Part shown: positions 44,531 through 52,678 of the stretch, piece by piece
How the letters are laid out: the number at the start of each line of letters is the position of its first letter
Numbering within the stretch: the first letter of the stretch is position 1
NCBI RefSeq assembly: GCF_003095375.1
Contig: NZ_QEHR01000003.1
Coordinates: forward strand, 124,001-188,000
DNA length: 64,000 nt
From: Marixanthomonas spongiae
GTDB taxonomy: Bacteria > Bacteroidota > Bacteroidia > Flavobacteriales > Flavobacteriaceae
Direction: 5' to 3'
The notes under the pieces: model-generated
Database searches by the model: none
Seen by the model: only the letters and a program-made list of their open reading frames with translations
What the model was told of the DNA's origin: nothing
Made by a program: the position numbers and the translations under genes

Positions 44531-44845
44531 ATGTTAGTAGAACTTAAAGAAGACAGCCTGAAACAACTGGTTGAAGAAGAGCAAAACGTCATCGTACAGT
44601 ACGCCGCATCTTGGTGTGGAAACTGTAGGCTGATGAAGCCGAAATTTAAAAAACTTTCCAATGAAGTGGAAAACTTTAAATTCGTGCTTGTCGATGCAGA
44701 AAAATTCCCGGAAAGCCGGAAAATGGCCACCGTGGACAACCTGCCGACTTTTGCCACCTTCAAAGACGGAAAATTTGTGAACCAGGTTCAAACCAACAAG
44801 TTTGATCCTTTAAAGTCATTAGTAGATGAAGTTACCAGTAATTAG
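44531..44845 (+). CDS. Thioredoxin-family protein with a CGNC active site
   Basis: A 104-residue single-domain thioredoxin. The active site is SWCGNCRLMKPKF (Cys29 and Cys32) with Asn instead of the Pro of classical CGPC thioredoxins, which should make it more oxidising or change partner choice. The cis-Pro is retained in DNLPTF. It follows the peroxiredoxin by 5 bp and overlaps the DUF6952 gene by 20 nt. It is most likely the dedicated reductant for the peroxiredoxin, or a related small reductase; this is inferred from position. Confidence 0.88.
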   Translation: MLVELKEDSLKQLVEEEQNVIVQYAASWCGNCRLMKPKFKKLSNEVENFKFVLVDAEKFPESRKMATVDNLPTFATFKDGKFVNQVQTNKFDPLKSLVDEVTSN

Positions 44846-45074
44846 GCACTTACAGCGCAACAACTCCACCGCGCAGATAGAGAACTGCATTGAAGTATTG
44901 GAGTCCTTTAGCGAATACAATCGTATAAGTGATGAAGAACTAAATGTGGTTGGCGAATTGATCACCAACCTTTGTGGCGCCGTGGAAGTACATAAAATGA
45001 TCGAAGACGGAATGCCGGAACGCGATGCCGCTAACGCTTTTGCACAAAAAGTGATCGGATCCATAGACCGGTAG
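44826..45074 (+). CDS. DUF6952-family small protein
   Basis: An 82-residue helical protein (RHLQRNNSTAQIENCIEVLESF, then DEELNVVGELITNLCGAVEVHKMIEDGM). I recall it as DUF6952, a family adjacent to peroxiredoxin/thioredoxin genes in Flavobacteria. Two cysteines (ENCIEV and TNLCGAV) might be redox-active, but this is speculation. Its start overlaps the thioredoxin stop by 20 nt, so translation is coupled. A strong terminator follows after 25 bp, closing the three-gene redox operon. Confidence 0.75.
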   Translation: MKLPVIRHLQRNNSTAQIENCIEVLESFSEYNRISDEELNVVGELITNLCGAVEVHKMIEDGMPERDAANAFAQKVIGSIDR

Positions 45075-45098
45075 CACGTAATAAGTATTAATTTCCAG

Positions 45099-45132
45099 TC
45101 CCCCGTAATTTTGGTTGCGGGGGATTTTTTTT
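45099..45132 (+). terminator. Terminator closing the peroxiredoxin operon
   Basis: TCCCCCG / CGGGGGA stem with a 12-nt loop, followed by eight T residues. It separates the peroxiredoxin-thioredoxin-DUF6952 operon from tpx. Confidence 0.9.
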
Positions 45133-45217
45133 AACACCTTGAAATGTTATGATTACTTTTAGAAACTTCTCCAAAAGGTTGTGTAAATTTATACGTCAAA
45201 TTAAAAAAACTTAGAAA

Positions 45218-45718
45218 ATGGCTCACATTACATTAGGCGGAAACCAAGTGGAAACCTCTGGCACGTTACCTCAAAAAGGAGATAAAGTACCCAACTTCAA
45301 GTTGACCGATCGAGACATGGCGACCAAAACCCTTGAAGACTTCAAAGGGAAGCGGTTGGTGTTAAACATATTTCCAAGCATTGATACCGATGTATGTGCT
45401 ACTTCGGTAAGAAAATTCAACGAAAAGGCAACCGGATTAAAAAATACCGAGGTATTGTGCATTTCGCGGGACCTGCCTTTTGCCCAAAAACGCTTTGCCA
45501 GCGATGAGGGCATTGAAAACGTCACCAACCTTTCAGACTTCAAGACCGGAAACTTTGGGAAGGAATATGGTTTGGAAATGATCAGTGGTCCTTTGGAGGG
45601 GCTCCATTCCAGGGCCGTTATTGTGCTGGATAAAGACCGAACCGTCATCCACTCGCAACAAGTTCCCGAAATTGGCGAAGAACCCGATTATCTTTCAGCT
45701 TTAAAGCCATTGTTATAG
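45218..45718 (+). CDS. tpx: Thiol peroxidase (Tpx), lacking the usual resolving cysteine
   Basis: A 166-residue atypical 2-Cys peroxidase. The peroxidatic Cys60 is in IDTDVCATSVRKF, and VLCISRDLPFAQKRFASDEG follows. In E. coli Tpx the resolving Cys lies in QSRFCGAEG; here that position is Ala94, so the usual intramolecular disulfide cannot form. Cys81 (VLCIS) is the only other cysteine in this region. The protein would act as a 1-Cys enzyme or use Cys81 or an external thiol. It is separated from the peroxiredoxin operon by a terminator and is followed 1 bp later by dgkA. Confidence 0.92.
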   Translation: MAHITLGGNQVETSGTLPQKGDKVPNFKLTDRDMATKTLEDFKGKRLVLNIFPSIDTDVCATSVRKFNEKATGLKNTEVLCISRDLPFAQKRFASDEGIENVTNLSDFKTGNFGKEYGLEMISGPLEGLHSRAVIVLDKDRTVIHSQQVPEIGEEPDYLSALKPLL

Positions 45719-45719
45719 T

Positions 45720-46079
45720 ATGTGGAATTCCTTTCTTGGCAAACGCCTAAAAGGAGCGGGATACGCTACAAAAGGCGCTTGGACACTCTTAAAAAAGGAG
45801 CCCAGCATCCAAGTACAGGCCTTTATAGCCGTAGTCATGACCGTTGCCGGTTTTTATTTCAACATTTCTTCTACCGAATGGATGCTCCAAATCTTCGCCA
45901 TCGCACTTGTTATGAGCATGGAAGGGCTCAACACGGCCGTGGAGGAAATTGCCGATTTTGTCCACCCCGACCATCACAGCAAAATAGGCCTTATAAAAGA
46001 CGTTGCCGCCGGGGCGGTTTTCTTTGCCGCGATTGGTGCGGTGGTTGTAGGGTGCATCATTTATATTCCGAAATTTTAG
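45720..46079 (+). CDS. dgkA: Diacylglycerol kinase family protein
   Basis: A 119-residue integral membrane kinase of the DgkA/undecaprenol-kinase family: three hydrophobic helices (about residues 28-48, 55-72, 95-115) and the catalytic signature EGLNTAVEEIADFV, plus a second block HPDHHSKIGLIKDVAAGAVF. In this clade such proteins may phosphorylate diacylglycerol or undecaprenol. The start is 1 nt after the tpx stop, so they are co-transcribed. Members are often next to ftsK in Flavobacteria; here the 3.4-kb VWA cluster intervenes. Confidence 0.88.
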   Translation: MWNSFLGKRLKGAGYATKGAWTLLKKEPSIQVQAFIAVVMTVAGFYFNISSTEWMLQIFAIALVMSMEGLNTAVEEIADFVHPDHHSKIGLIKDVAAGAVFFAAIGAVVVGCIIYIPKF

Positions 46080-46379
46080 GTTCAGTTTTTACCTTCTATT
46101 TGAGAGATGCCTTCGTGCTATCGATTTTCTATTATTCTGTTACGGAAAAAATTATATATGCCGTATTTCTATTTAGCCCCATGGCTCTCTCTACTTTTAA
46201 ATTGCTTAAAATAGCTGATTTTAGTATCAGAAATGATCCAGAACACAACTGAAAATCTCAACAGTTTTACAAAAAACAGAATACCACCCAAACGGGTAAT
46301 TGACTGGTTAAGTGTTTGATTGTAAGTTTATTCCCAAAAAAAATAATTACGTAACTTTACTTTACCAAATAAGTTGATT
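46080..46379. other. Gap between dgkA and the VWA gene
   Basis: About 300 bp, AT-rich, with no supported gene. The last 30 bp contain TAACTTTA (46352-46359), a one-mismatch match to TAnnTTTG that may promote the VWA gene. Otherwise nothing recognisable. Confidence 0.5.
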
Positions 46380-47780
46380 ATGAAATTAAACACCCTTTTT
46401 CTGTTCTTGTTTGCTTTGGTATTATCTACAAACGCACAAGTAGAACAAGCTTCCGAAACCCCCTCGCCCATTATTTTTATCTACGATGCCAGTGGCTCTA
46501 TGTGGGGCCAAATGGAAGGTAAGACCAAAATGGAAATTGCCGCAACCGTTCTTTCTGAATCCATTGGTGATTTTTCCGAAGATCAAAAAATTGGGCTCGT
46601 GGCTTATGGGCACCGCAAAAAAGGCGACTGTCGCGATGTGGAAACGTTGCTTCCTATGAGCAATACTTCAAAAAGTAGTGTTTCTTCAACAGTAAAAAGC
46701 ATTAAACCGCTCGGTAAAACGCCCCTTGCCTATTCGGCCACCACCGTGATCGACCAACTTCGGAAAAATAAAGAAAAAGCCACCATTGTTTTAATCACCG
46801 ACGGCATTGAATCTTGCGACGGAAATATCTGTGACGTCGTAACTAAAGCAAAAAAAGAAGGCATCGATTTCAAGTTACATATTGTAGGATTCGGATTGAA
46901 AAACAGTGAGACCGAACAGCTAAAATGCGCCGCAAAAGCAGGCGAAGGCAATTATTACGATGCAGCCGATGCCAGCGGGTTAGGCGACGCCATGAGTGAA
47001 GTAGCCTCACAAACCATTGATAAAGAAGAGGGTAATTTTGGTGTATATGCCATTAAAAATGACCAACCAATAGATGCATGGGTTTTAGCCTATAAAGCTG
47101 GAACGAAAGAAAAAGTAAATGCGTTGCGCACCTATGGGGAGACACGCTATATGTTCTTGCCGGCAGGAAAATATGATCTTCTTGTAAGGCCGATGTCCAG
47201 TAACGTTCAAGAGATCACGGTTACAAACGTAGAAAGTTTTGAAGATAAAAAAACAGAACGTACCATTAGTTTTGATGGAGGAAAAATAGCATCGACCACT
47301 ACTAATAATGGTAAAGGTTGGGACAGTACCGTGAAAATCAAGGATAAAGATGGTAAAGTAGTGGCAGGTGGCCGCACTTATGGGAGGGTTAAAGAACTTG
47401 AGGTGAACCCAGGTATATACACAGTTGAATTTCAAGCATTGGCTATGAAAGGCCTCAATACTTTTCAAAAATTGGAAAATGTAGCCGTTGCTGCTGGTGA
47501 GGTCATTGAATTAGCACATAATTTCAATACTGGAACTTTTTTTATAGACGCCAAGGTTGGAGATAAGTCAATCGATACTATGGTATCCGTAAAAGAAAAA
47601 AACACAGGAAAAGCGGTAGATGGGAGCCGTACTTACGATCGCGGAGCAGAATTTCTACTCAATCCTGCGACCTATACGGTAAAAGTGACCCCATTGGGAA
47701 GTTATAAAGATCGAAAATCACAAAGTTTCACCATTGAAGTGAAAACTGGGGAATCCATAACCAAGACATTGAACTTTTAA
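46380..47780 (+). CDS. Secreted VWA-domain protein with three C-terminal repeats
   Basis: 466 residues from ATG 46380 (MKLNTLFLFLFALVL); the earlier TTG frame start is ignored. After a signal peptide (to residue 20) comes a von Willebrand A domain with an intact MIDAS motif (IYDASGSMWGQ, Asp36, Ser38, Ser40) and a second Asp in LITDGIESCDG. From about residue 215 on, three beta repeats carry a common core: LRTYGETRYMFLPAGKYDLLV, GRTYGRVKELEVNPGIYTVEF and SRTYDRGAEFLLNPATYTVKV. It should be an extracytoplasmic metal-dependent adhesion protein. Two more envelope genes follow directly; the ligand is unknown. Confidence 0.82.
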   Translation: MKLNTLFLFLFALVLSTNAQVEQASETPSPIIFIYDASGSMWGQMEGKTKMEIAATVLSESIGDFSEDQKIGLVAYGHRKKGDCRDVETLLPMSNTSKSSVSSTVKSIKPLGKTPLAYSATTVIDQLRKNKEKATIVLITDGIESCDGNICDVVTKAKKEGIDFKLHIVGFGLKNSETEQLKCAAKAGEGNYYDAADASGLGDAMSEVASQTIDKEEGNFGVYAIKNDQPIDAWVLAYKAGTKEKVNALRTYGETRYMFLPAGKYDLLVRPMSSNVQEITVTNVESFEDKKTERTISFDGGKIASTTTNNGKGWDSTVKIKDKDGKVVAGGRTYGRVKELEVNPGIYTVEFQALAMKGLNTFQKLENVAVAAGEVIELAHNFNTGTFFIDAKVGDKSIDTMVSVKEKNTGKAVDGSRTYDRGAEFLLNPATYTVKVTPLGSYKDRKSQSFTIEVKTGESITKTLNF

Positions 47781-47783
47781 AAA

Positions 47784-48437
47784 ATGAATGTTGCCATGGT
47801 GCCAAACGTATCTTTTTTAATTGTTTTGTCCTTACTTGTTTTGCAAGTACCACCCGTTACAGGGCAGCAGTTGAATAATTTAGGCGAAGGTTTTTTCACC
47901 CCCAAAACGGATGTTGTTGAAACACTTTACCTATACGATATTCCCAACAGCAGGCAAAATAGGCAGCCAAAACCAGTGGACAGTATCACCTTTGTAAAAC
48001 GGTACGCAGCACACGTTGATGCTATTGGTTATGCACCAGATAACTTTATGCCTTTTAAAGAAAAATTGGACTACGGGGTGTTTTTGATAAAAGTAAAGCG
48101 GTTAGGGCGCGATTACCATGAAATAATTATTAATGAAGAAACAGGTAAAACGGCCTACGTAAGTGCTTTGCAAGGAGATTTTATCTCGTGGGGGCAATTT
48201 TTCCTCAATTGCCATTCGGTTGAATTTATCGACAATAACCAAAAAGTATTTGATAATCCTATGATTAAATCAGCCGGGAGAGTAGTCAGCCCAGCAAATT
48301 TCAGGGTGCGTTATGTGATGGGCGATTGGATGGAAGTTGAAATTTTGGCAGGCGATTACAACACCGTAAAAAGAAAAGGATGGATACGCTGGAGAAAAGA
48401 CGGAAAACTATTGGTAAACTATAACCTGTTCGCCTAA
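47784..48437 (+). CDS. Uncharacterised secreted protein, paralog A of the VWA cluster
   Basis: A 217-residue protein with a signal peptide (MNVAMVPNVSFLIVLSLLVL) starting 3 bp after the VWA stop. The mature part shares a domain with the next gene: GEGFFTPK versus GLGFFKPN, LYLYDI versus LYFYGN, GVFLIKVKRLGRDYHEIIIN versus GIFYFKVITVGREFIEVEVN, GWIRWRKDGKLLVNYNL versus GWIQWSDNNQILINYTL. I do not recognise the domain. The operon with a MIDAS-containing protein suggests a surface complex. Confidence 0.7.
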   Translation: MNVAMVPNVSFLIVLSLLVLQVPPVTGQQLNNLGEGFFTPKTDVVETLYLYDIPNSRQNRQPKPVDSITFVKRYAAHVDAIGYAPDNFMPFKEKLDYGVFLIKVKRLGRDYHEIIINEETGKTAYVSALQGDFISWGQFFLNCHSVEFIDNNQKVFDNPMIKSAGRVVSPANFRVRYVMGDWMEVEILAGDYNTVKRKGWIRWRKDGKLLVNYNLFA

Positions 48438-48480
48438 AATCTCATGCTTGGCTTCCGACTGAGGCAGGCCTCACGTCTAA
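48438..48480. repeat. Spacer repeat with GTGAGGCCTGCCTC element
   Basis: On the minus strand this reads GACGTGAGGCCTGCCTC and later GCATGAGAT, matching in order the elements at 27202-27265. Short dispersed copy inside the VWA cluster; probably the same repeat family. Confidence 0.45.
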
Positions 48481-48496
48481 ATACCATATTTAAACC

Positions 48497-49483
48497 ATGA
48501 AAAAATTCTTTAAACCAGCTCGTATAGCATTCTACTTGTTAATGCTGCTCACCTTCTTCTTTGTTGGTCTTTACTATGCTGGGTGGATAGACGCGGGCAA
48601 GGGACAAGGATTGGCAGGAGGCGCTATTGTTTTAGGCTATGGTGTTTTATTTGGTGGCATAGCGTTTATCGCCTCATTTTTTATTGCTTTTTATAGTAAG
48701 CTCAAACTTATCATTCGTTTTAACTGGGTGCTTCTTTTATTACTTGTAATCGCTTATGGTATCACCCATTACCGTTATTTACAACGTAAAAAACCCAAAG
48801 AAGCACAACCTAATTTTAAGAAAACACCGACTCCCAAAACAAAAGCCGAGCCCACAGCTATGTTAAATTTCACTGATACAGCAAATTATAGTAATTCTGA
48901 AGAAAACGATATAGGCCTCGGTTTTTTTAAACCCAATTTTTTTGAACATCCAACACTTTATTTCTACGGAAATATCACACAAGGAAAAACAGTTCTGCAG
49001 CACGCACCACAAGACAGCTTGGCGTTAGGGCGCGACCAATTTGGTGATTTCAAACTCATTTCTGCTCCACCCTATTTGTGGCCAGAAGCGATGAACCAAC
49101 AATTCGGTATTTTTTACTTTAAAGTAATAACCGTAGGGCGAGAATTTATAGAAGTGGAAGTGAATTCAAAAAATGGACAAACCGCTTCCATGAATAAAAA
49201 TCAAGGTACGCTGCTGTTTTGGCCTGAGTTTTTATTGACCACCAATACCATATCTTTTGTTTCAGGTAAAGAACAAACCCCAAAAATAAAACCATTAGCT
49301 AATGCAAGCAAAGTAAACATCTCTTTTGCAAATATGAAGGTAATTAAAGTAACCCAAAATTGGCTTAAAGTTGACTTACAAAGCAAGGATAACCGTACCT
49401 TGGCCACAGGATGGATACAGTGGAGCGATAACAACCAAATTTTAATAAACTATACCCTACCCAACATTCAACCGTCACCTTAA
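48497..49483 (+). CDS. Uncharacterised membrane protein, paralog B of the VWA cluster
   Basis: A 328-residue protein: three N-terminal membrane helices (about residues 9-28, 38-60, 73-90), a Lys/Pro-rich linker (KKPKEAQPNFKKTPTPKTK), then the same unrecognised domain as paralog A, from GLGFFKPN to LINYTLPN. Paralogs A and B probably arose by duplication, with B gaining a membrane anchor. B is separated from A by about 60 bp containing a repeat copy. Its placement with the VWA gene suggests that all three form one envelope unit. Confidence 0.7.
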   Translation: MKKFFKPARIAFYLLMLLTFFFVGLYYAGWIDAGKGQGLAGGAIVLGYGVLFGGIAFIASFFIAFYSKLKLIIRFNWVLLLLLVIAYGITHYRYLQRKKPKEAQPNFKKTPTPKTKAEPTAMLNFTDTANYSNSEENDIGLGFFKPNFFEHPTLYFYGNITQGKTVLQHAPQDSLALGRDQFGDFKLISAPPYLWPEAMNQQFGIFYFKVITVGREFIEVEVNSKNGQTASMNKNQGTLLFWPEFLLTTNTISFVSGKEQTPKIKPLANASKVNISFANMKVIKVTQNWLKVDLQSKDNRTLATGWIQWSDNNQILINYTLPNIQPSP

Positions 49484-49576
49484 ACTTGGCAAGGTTTCAT
49501 TTCGGCATTTATAAAATTTTATGTAGTTTGTCACGTTCTATATTGTATTTTTGCTGAAAAGACAACCTAACCCTTC

Positions 49577-51970
49577 ATGGCGAGAAAAAAGAAAAAAACA
49601 AGTAAACCCGCCTCCCGTTCGGGCAAGAAATCCAAAACCCCGCGTAAAAAGATCTCTTTTACACTTTCCAAACAGCAAAAAGTTGTTCTAGGCGGTTTTT
49701 TGTTCTTCTTGGGGCTGGCCTTGACCCTTTCGTTCTTCTCTTACTTTTTCACATGGCAGGCAGACCAAAGTGAGGTAGGTATTTTAGCCGAGCGCGAGCT
49801 GCAAACCGAAAACTGGCTTAACAAATTTGGTACTAATGTAGGCCATTTCTTTATTTATGAAGGGTTTGGCATCGCTGCATTTATCGTGTCCTTTTTAATC
49901 GCTTTAACAGGCGTTTACTATTTTTTCGACTATGCCAAAACACAACTGAAACGTTTTTGGTTTTGGGGGCTTTTGGTTATGCTATGGATTGCCGTTTTCT
50001 TCGGTTTTTTCAATGAAACCAATAGCTTGTTAAGCGGCGTCATTGGGTATGAACTCAACGACCTTTCTCAAGATTATTTGGGCTTGACGGGTACCATTTT
50101 GGTCATGATCTTTCTTGCCATTGTGTATTTTGTAATGCGTTTAAACATTACGCCAGATCGTGTTGCGGCAGCTTTCAGAAAAACTAAAAAAGAATTGAAA
50201 GACGATTTTTCTGAAGATGCTTCGGAAGAAAAACCAGAACAAACCGATTATGAAAAATCGGTAGTGGAAACCGTTACCACACAGGAAACAGCCACTGTTG
50301 CGACAGATATTTCCGAAGAGAACGAAACTGGGACCGACTTGAAGCCCACAACAAAAACCGAGACAGACAGCGATGTGACCATGGAAGTGGAACAAGCGGC
50401 GGAAGAAGAGGAGATAGAAGACGATCTAAGCAACAAATTAGTGGCCGATTTTGGGGAATTTGACCCTACTTTGGAGCTAAGCAACTATAAATTCCCCACT
50501 TTGGACCTGTTAAAAGATTACACAGGCGGGAAGGGCATTACCATCAACCAAGAAGAGCTGGAAGAAAACAAAAACCGAATTGTAGAAACGCTCAACAATT
50601 ATAAAATTGGCATTTCGAACATCAAAGCCACGGTTGGCCCCACGGTTACTTTATATGAAATCGTTCCCGAGGCCGGCATCCGTATTTCAAAAATCAAAAA
50701 TTTGGAAGACGATATTGCGTTGTCGCTGTCGGCATTGGGCATCAGGATCATTGCGCCAATTCCCGGTCGCGGCACCATTGGTATCGAAGTGCCCAACAAA
50801 GATGCGCGCATTGTATCGATGCGTTCGGTAATTGCGTCGCCTAAATTTCAAAAAGCCGAAATGGAACTGCCGCTTGCTATGGGCAAGACCATTAGCAACG
50901 AAACCTTTGTGGTCGATCTGGCAAAAATGCCCCACTTGCTCATGGCAGGTGCTACCGGACAGGGGAAATCGGTTGGGCTTAATGCCATCCTCACTTCCCT
51001 TTTGTATAAAAAACATCCGGCTGAAGTAAAATTTATATTGGTCGATCCCAAAAAGGTTGAATTGACCTTGTTCAATAAAATAGAACGCCATTATCTGGCC
51101 AAGTTGCCCGATAGCGAAGAAGCCATCATTACCGATACCAACAAAGTGATCAACACGCTCAATTCGCTCTGCATTGAAATGGACGACCGCTACGACCTAT
51201 TGAAAGATGCGTTTTGCCGAAATATCAAAGAATATAACACCAAGTTTAAAAACAGAAAATTAAACCCGAACGACGGGCACCGATTTCTTCCCTATATTGT
51301 CTTGGTAATCGATGAATTTGCCGATTTGATTATGACCGCCGGAAAAGAAGTGGAGACCCCCATTGCCCGTTTGGCACAATTGGCCCGTGCGGTAGGCATC
51401 CATTTAATTGTAGCCACCCAACGGCCATCGGTGAATGTGATTACGGGGATTATCAAAGCCAACTTCCCCGCACGTATTGCCTTTAGGGTAACCAGCAAGA
51501 TCGATTCGCGAACTATTTTGGACAATTCGGGTGCCGACCAGTTAATTGGCCGTGGCGATATGCTCTACACCCAAGGCAACGACCTAACGCGCTTGCAATG
51601 TGCCTTTGTCGATACGCCCGAAATAGCAGATATCACCGACTATATTGGGTCGCAAAAAGCCTATCCCGATGCCCACATGTTGCCCGAATATGAAAGCGAG
51701 GAAGGTGGCACAACTCTTGATGATATTATCGACGAACGGGACAAACTGTTTCCGCAGGCTGCCGAAGTATTGGTCATTGCCCAACAAGGTTCCGCCTCTT
51801 TGTTGCAACGTAAGTTAAAGTTAGGCTACAACCGGGCCGGAAGGATTATAGACCAACTGGAAGCAGCAGGGATTGTAGGCCCGTTTGAAGGCAGTAAAGC
51901 CCGCCAAGTTCTCATACCAACCTTAGAAGCACTTAAACAACATTTAGACAATGAAAACAACGATGCGTAA
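49577..51970 (+). CDS. ftsK: DNA translocase FtsK/SpoIIIE
   Basis: A 797-residue translocase with a basic N-terminus, four membrane helices (about residues 45-65, 92-118, 130-150, 172-195), an acidic linker rich in Glu/Thr (about 205-290), the motor with Walker A AGATGQGKSVGLN and Walker B IVLVIDEFADLIM, RQ-type PSVNVITGIIKA, and a C-terminal gamma winged helix (YNRAGRIIDQLEAAGIVGPFEGSKARQVL region). It pumps the terminus during division and activates Xer recombination; a Xer gene is at 2.9 kb. It is followed with overlap by a lolA-like gene. Confidence 0.95.
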   Translation: MARKKKKTSKPASRSGKKSKTPRKKISFTLSKQQKVVLGGFLFFLGLALTLSFFSYFFTWQADQSEVGILAERELQTENWLNKFGTNVGHFFIYEGFGIAAFIVSFLIALTGVYYFFDYAKTQLKRFWFWGLLVMLWIAVFFGFFNETNSLLSGVIGYELNDLSQDYLGLTGTILVMIFLAIVYFVMRLNITPDRVAAAFRKTKKELKDDFSEDASEEKPEQTDYEKSVVETVTTQETATVATDISEENETGTDLKPTTKTETDSDVTMEVEQAAEEEEIEDDLSNKLVADFGEFDPTLELSNYKFPTLDLLKDYTGGKGITINQEELEENKNRIVETLNNYKIGISNIKATVGPTVTLYEIVPEAGIRISKIKNLEDDIALSLSALGIRIIAPIPGRGTIGIEVPNKDARIVSMRSVIASPKFQKAEMELPLAMGKTISNETFVVDLAKMPHLLMAGATGQGKSVGLNAILTSLLYKKHPAEVKFILVDPKKVELTLFNKIERHYLAKLPDSEEAIITDTNKVINTLNSLCIEMDDRYDLLKDAFCRNIKEYNTKFKNRKLNPNDGHRFLPYIVLVIDEFADLIMTAGKEVETPIARLAQLARAVGIHLIVATQRPSVNVITGIIKANFPARIAFRVTSKIDSRTILDNSGADQLIGRGDMLYTQGNDLTRLQCAFVDTPEIADITDYIGSQKAYPDAHMLPEYESEEGGTTLDDIIDERDKLFPQAAEVLVIAQQGSASLLQRKLKLGYNRAGRIIDQLEAAGIVGPFEGSKARQVLIPTLEALKQHLDNENNDA

Positions 51971-52613
51971 TTTAAAAATCACCAGTTTAGCAATTTTAGC
52001 TTTTTTATCGCTAACTACAGTACAGGCCCAAGAAGCCAAAAAACTGTTGAATGAAGTTTCAGCAAAAGCAAAAAGCTACGACAACATTACAATAGACTTC
52101 AAATACAATTTGAACAACACCAAGGAAAACGTAAGTCAAGACACCCGTGGCGATGTTACCATTTCGGGCGAAAAGTATGTGTTGAATATGTTGGGGACCA
52201 CCAGTATGTTCGACGGAAATAAAATATACACCATCGTTCCTGAGGACGAAGAAGTAACCATTTCCAGCTACAACCCAAGAAATGACAAGCAGATCACCCC
52301 TTCAAAAATGTTGACGTTTTATGAAAACGGCTACCGGTATAAAATGGACATCACCCAAAACGTGAAAGGCCGCAAAATACAGTTTGTAAAGTTGATCCCT
52401 ATCGATTCAAACGCCGAAATAAAAGATATTTTATTGGGCATCGATGTACAGACCAAACATATTTATAAATTGATACAAACCGATGCCAACGGCACAAAAT
52501 ACACCTTGACCGTCAATTCATTTAAAACCGACCAGCCGCTTTCAAAAACCCTGTTCGATTTTAATGAATCGAAATATGAGAATGATGGGTATTATATTAA
52601 CAGGTTGGATTGA
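51951..52613 (+). CDS. LolA-like outer-membrane lipoprotein carrier
   Basis: A 220-residue protein with a signal peptide ending TTVQAQ, followed by an open beta-barrel domain (YDNITIDFKYNLNNTKENVSQDTRGDVTISGEKYVLNM) with the LolA-like TPSKMLTFYENGYRYKMD region. LolA carries lipoproteins across the periplasm. The start at 51951 overlaps ftsK by 20 nt; an ATG at 51963 would shorten the overlap to 8 nt and give a cleaner signal peptide (MRNLKITSLAILAFL). The gene order ftsK-lolA-permease-ribBA is common in Flavobacteria. Confidence 0.85.
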   Translation: MKTTMRNLKITSLAILAFLSLTTVQAQEAKKLLNEVSAKAKSYDNITIDFKYNLNNTKENVSQDTRGDVTISGEKYVLNMLGTTSMFDGNKIYTIVPEDEEVTISSYNPRNDKQITPSKMLTFYENGYRYKMDITQNVKGRKIQFVKLIPIDSNAEIKDILLGIDVQTKHIYKLIQTDANGTKYTLTVNSFKTDQPLSKTLFDFNESKYENDGYYINRLD

Positions 52614-52678
52614 TTTCGGCCTTCTTTCAATAGTCAAAACACCAACAATCCTGTTTATTATGTTACTTTTGTAGCGAA

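Noticed and set aside
45722-46252. Long alternative frame over dgkA
   Set aside because: It is the +2 shadow of dgkA, whose own frame has the catalytic signature and membrane helices.
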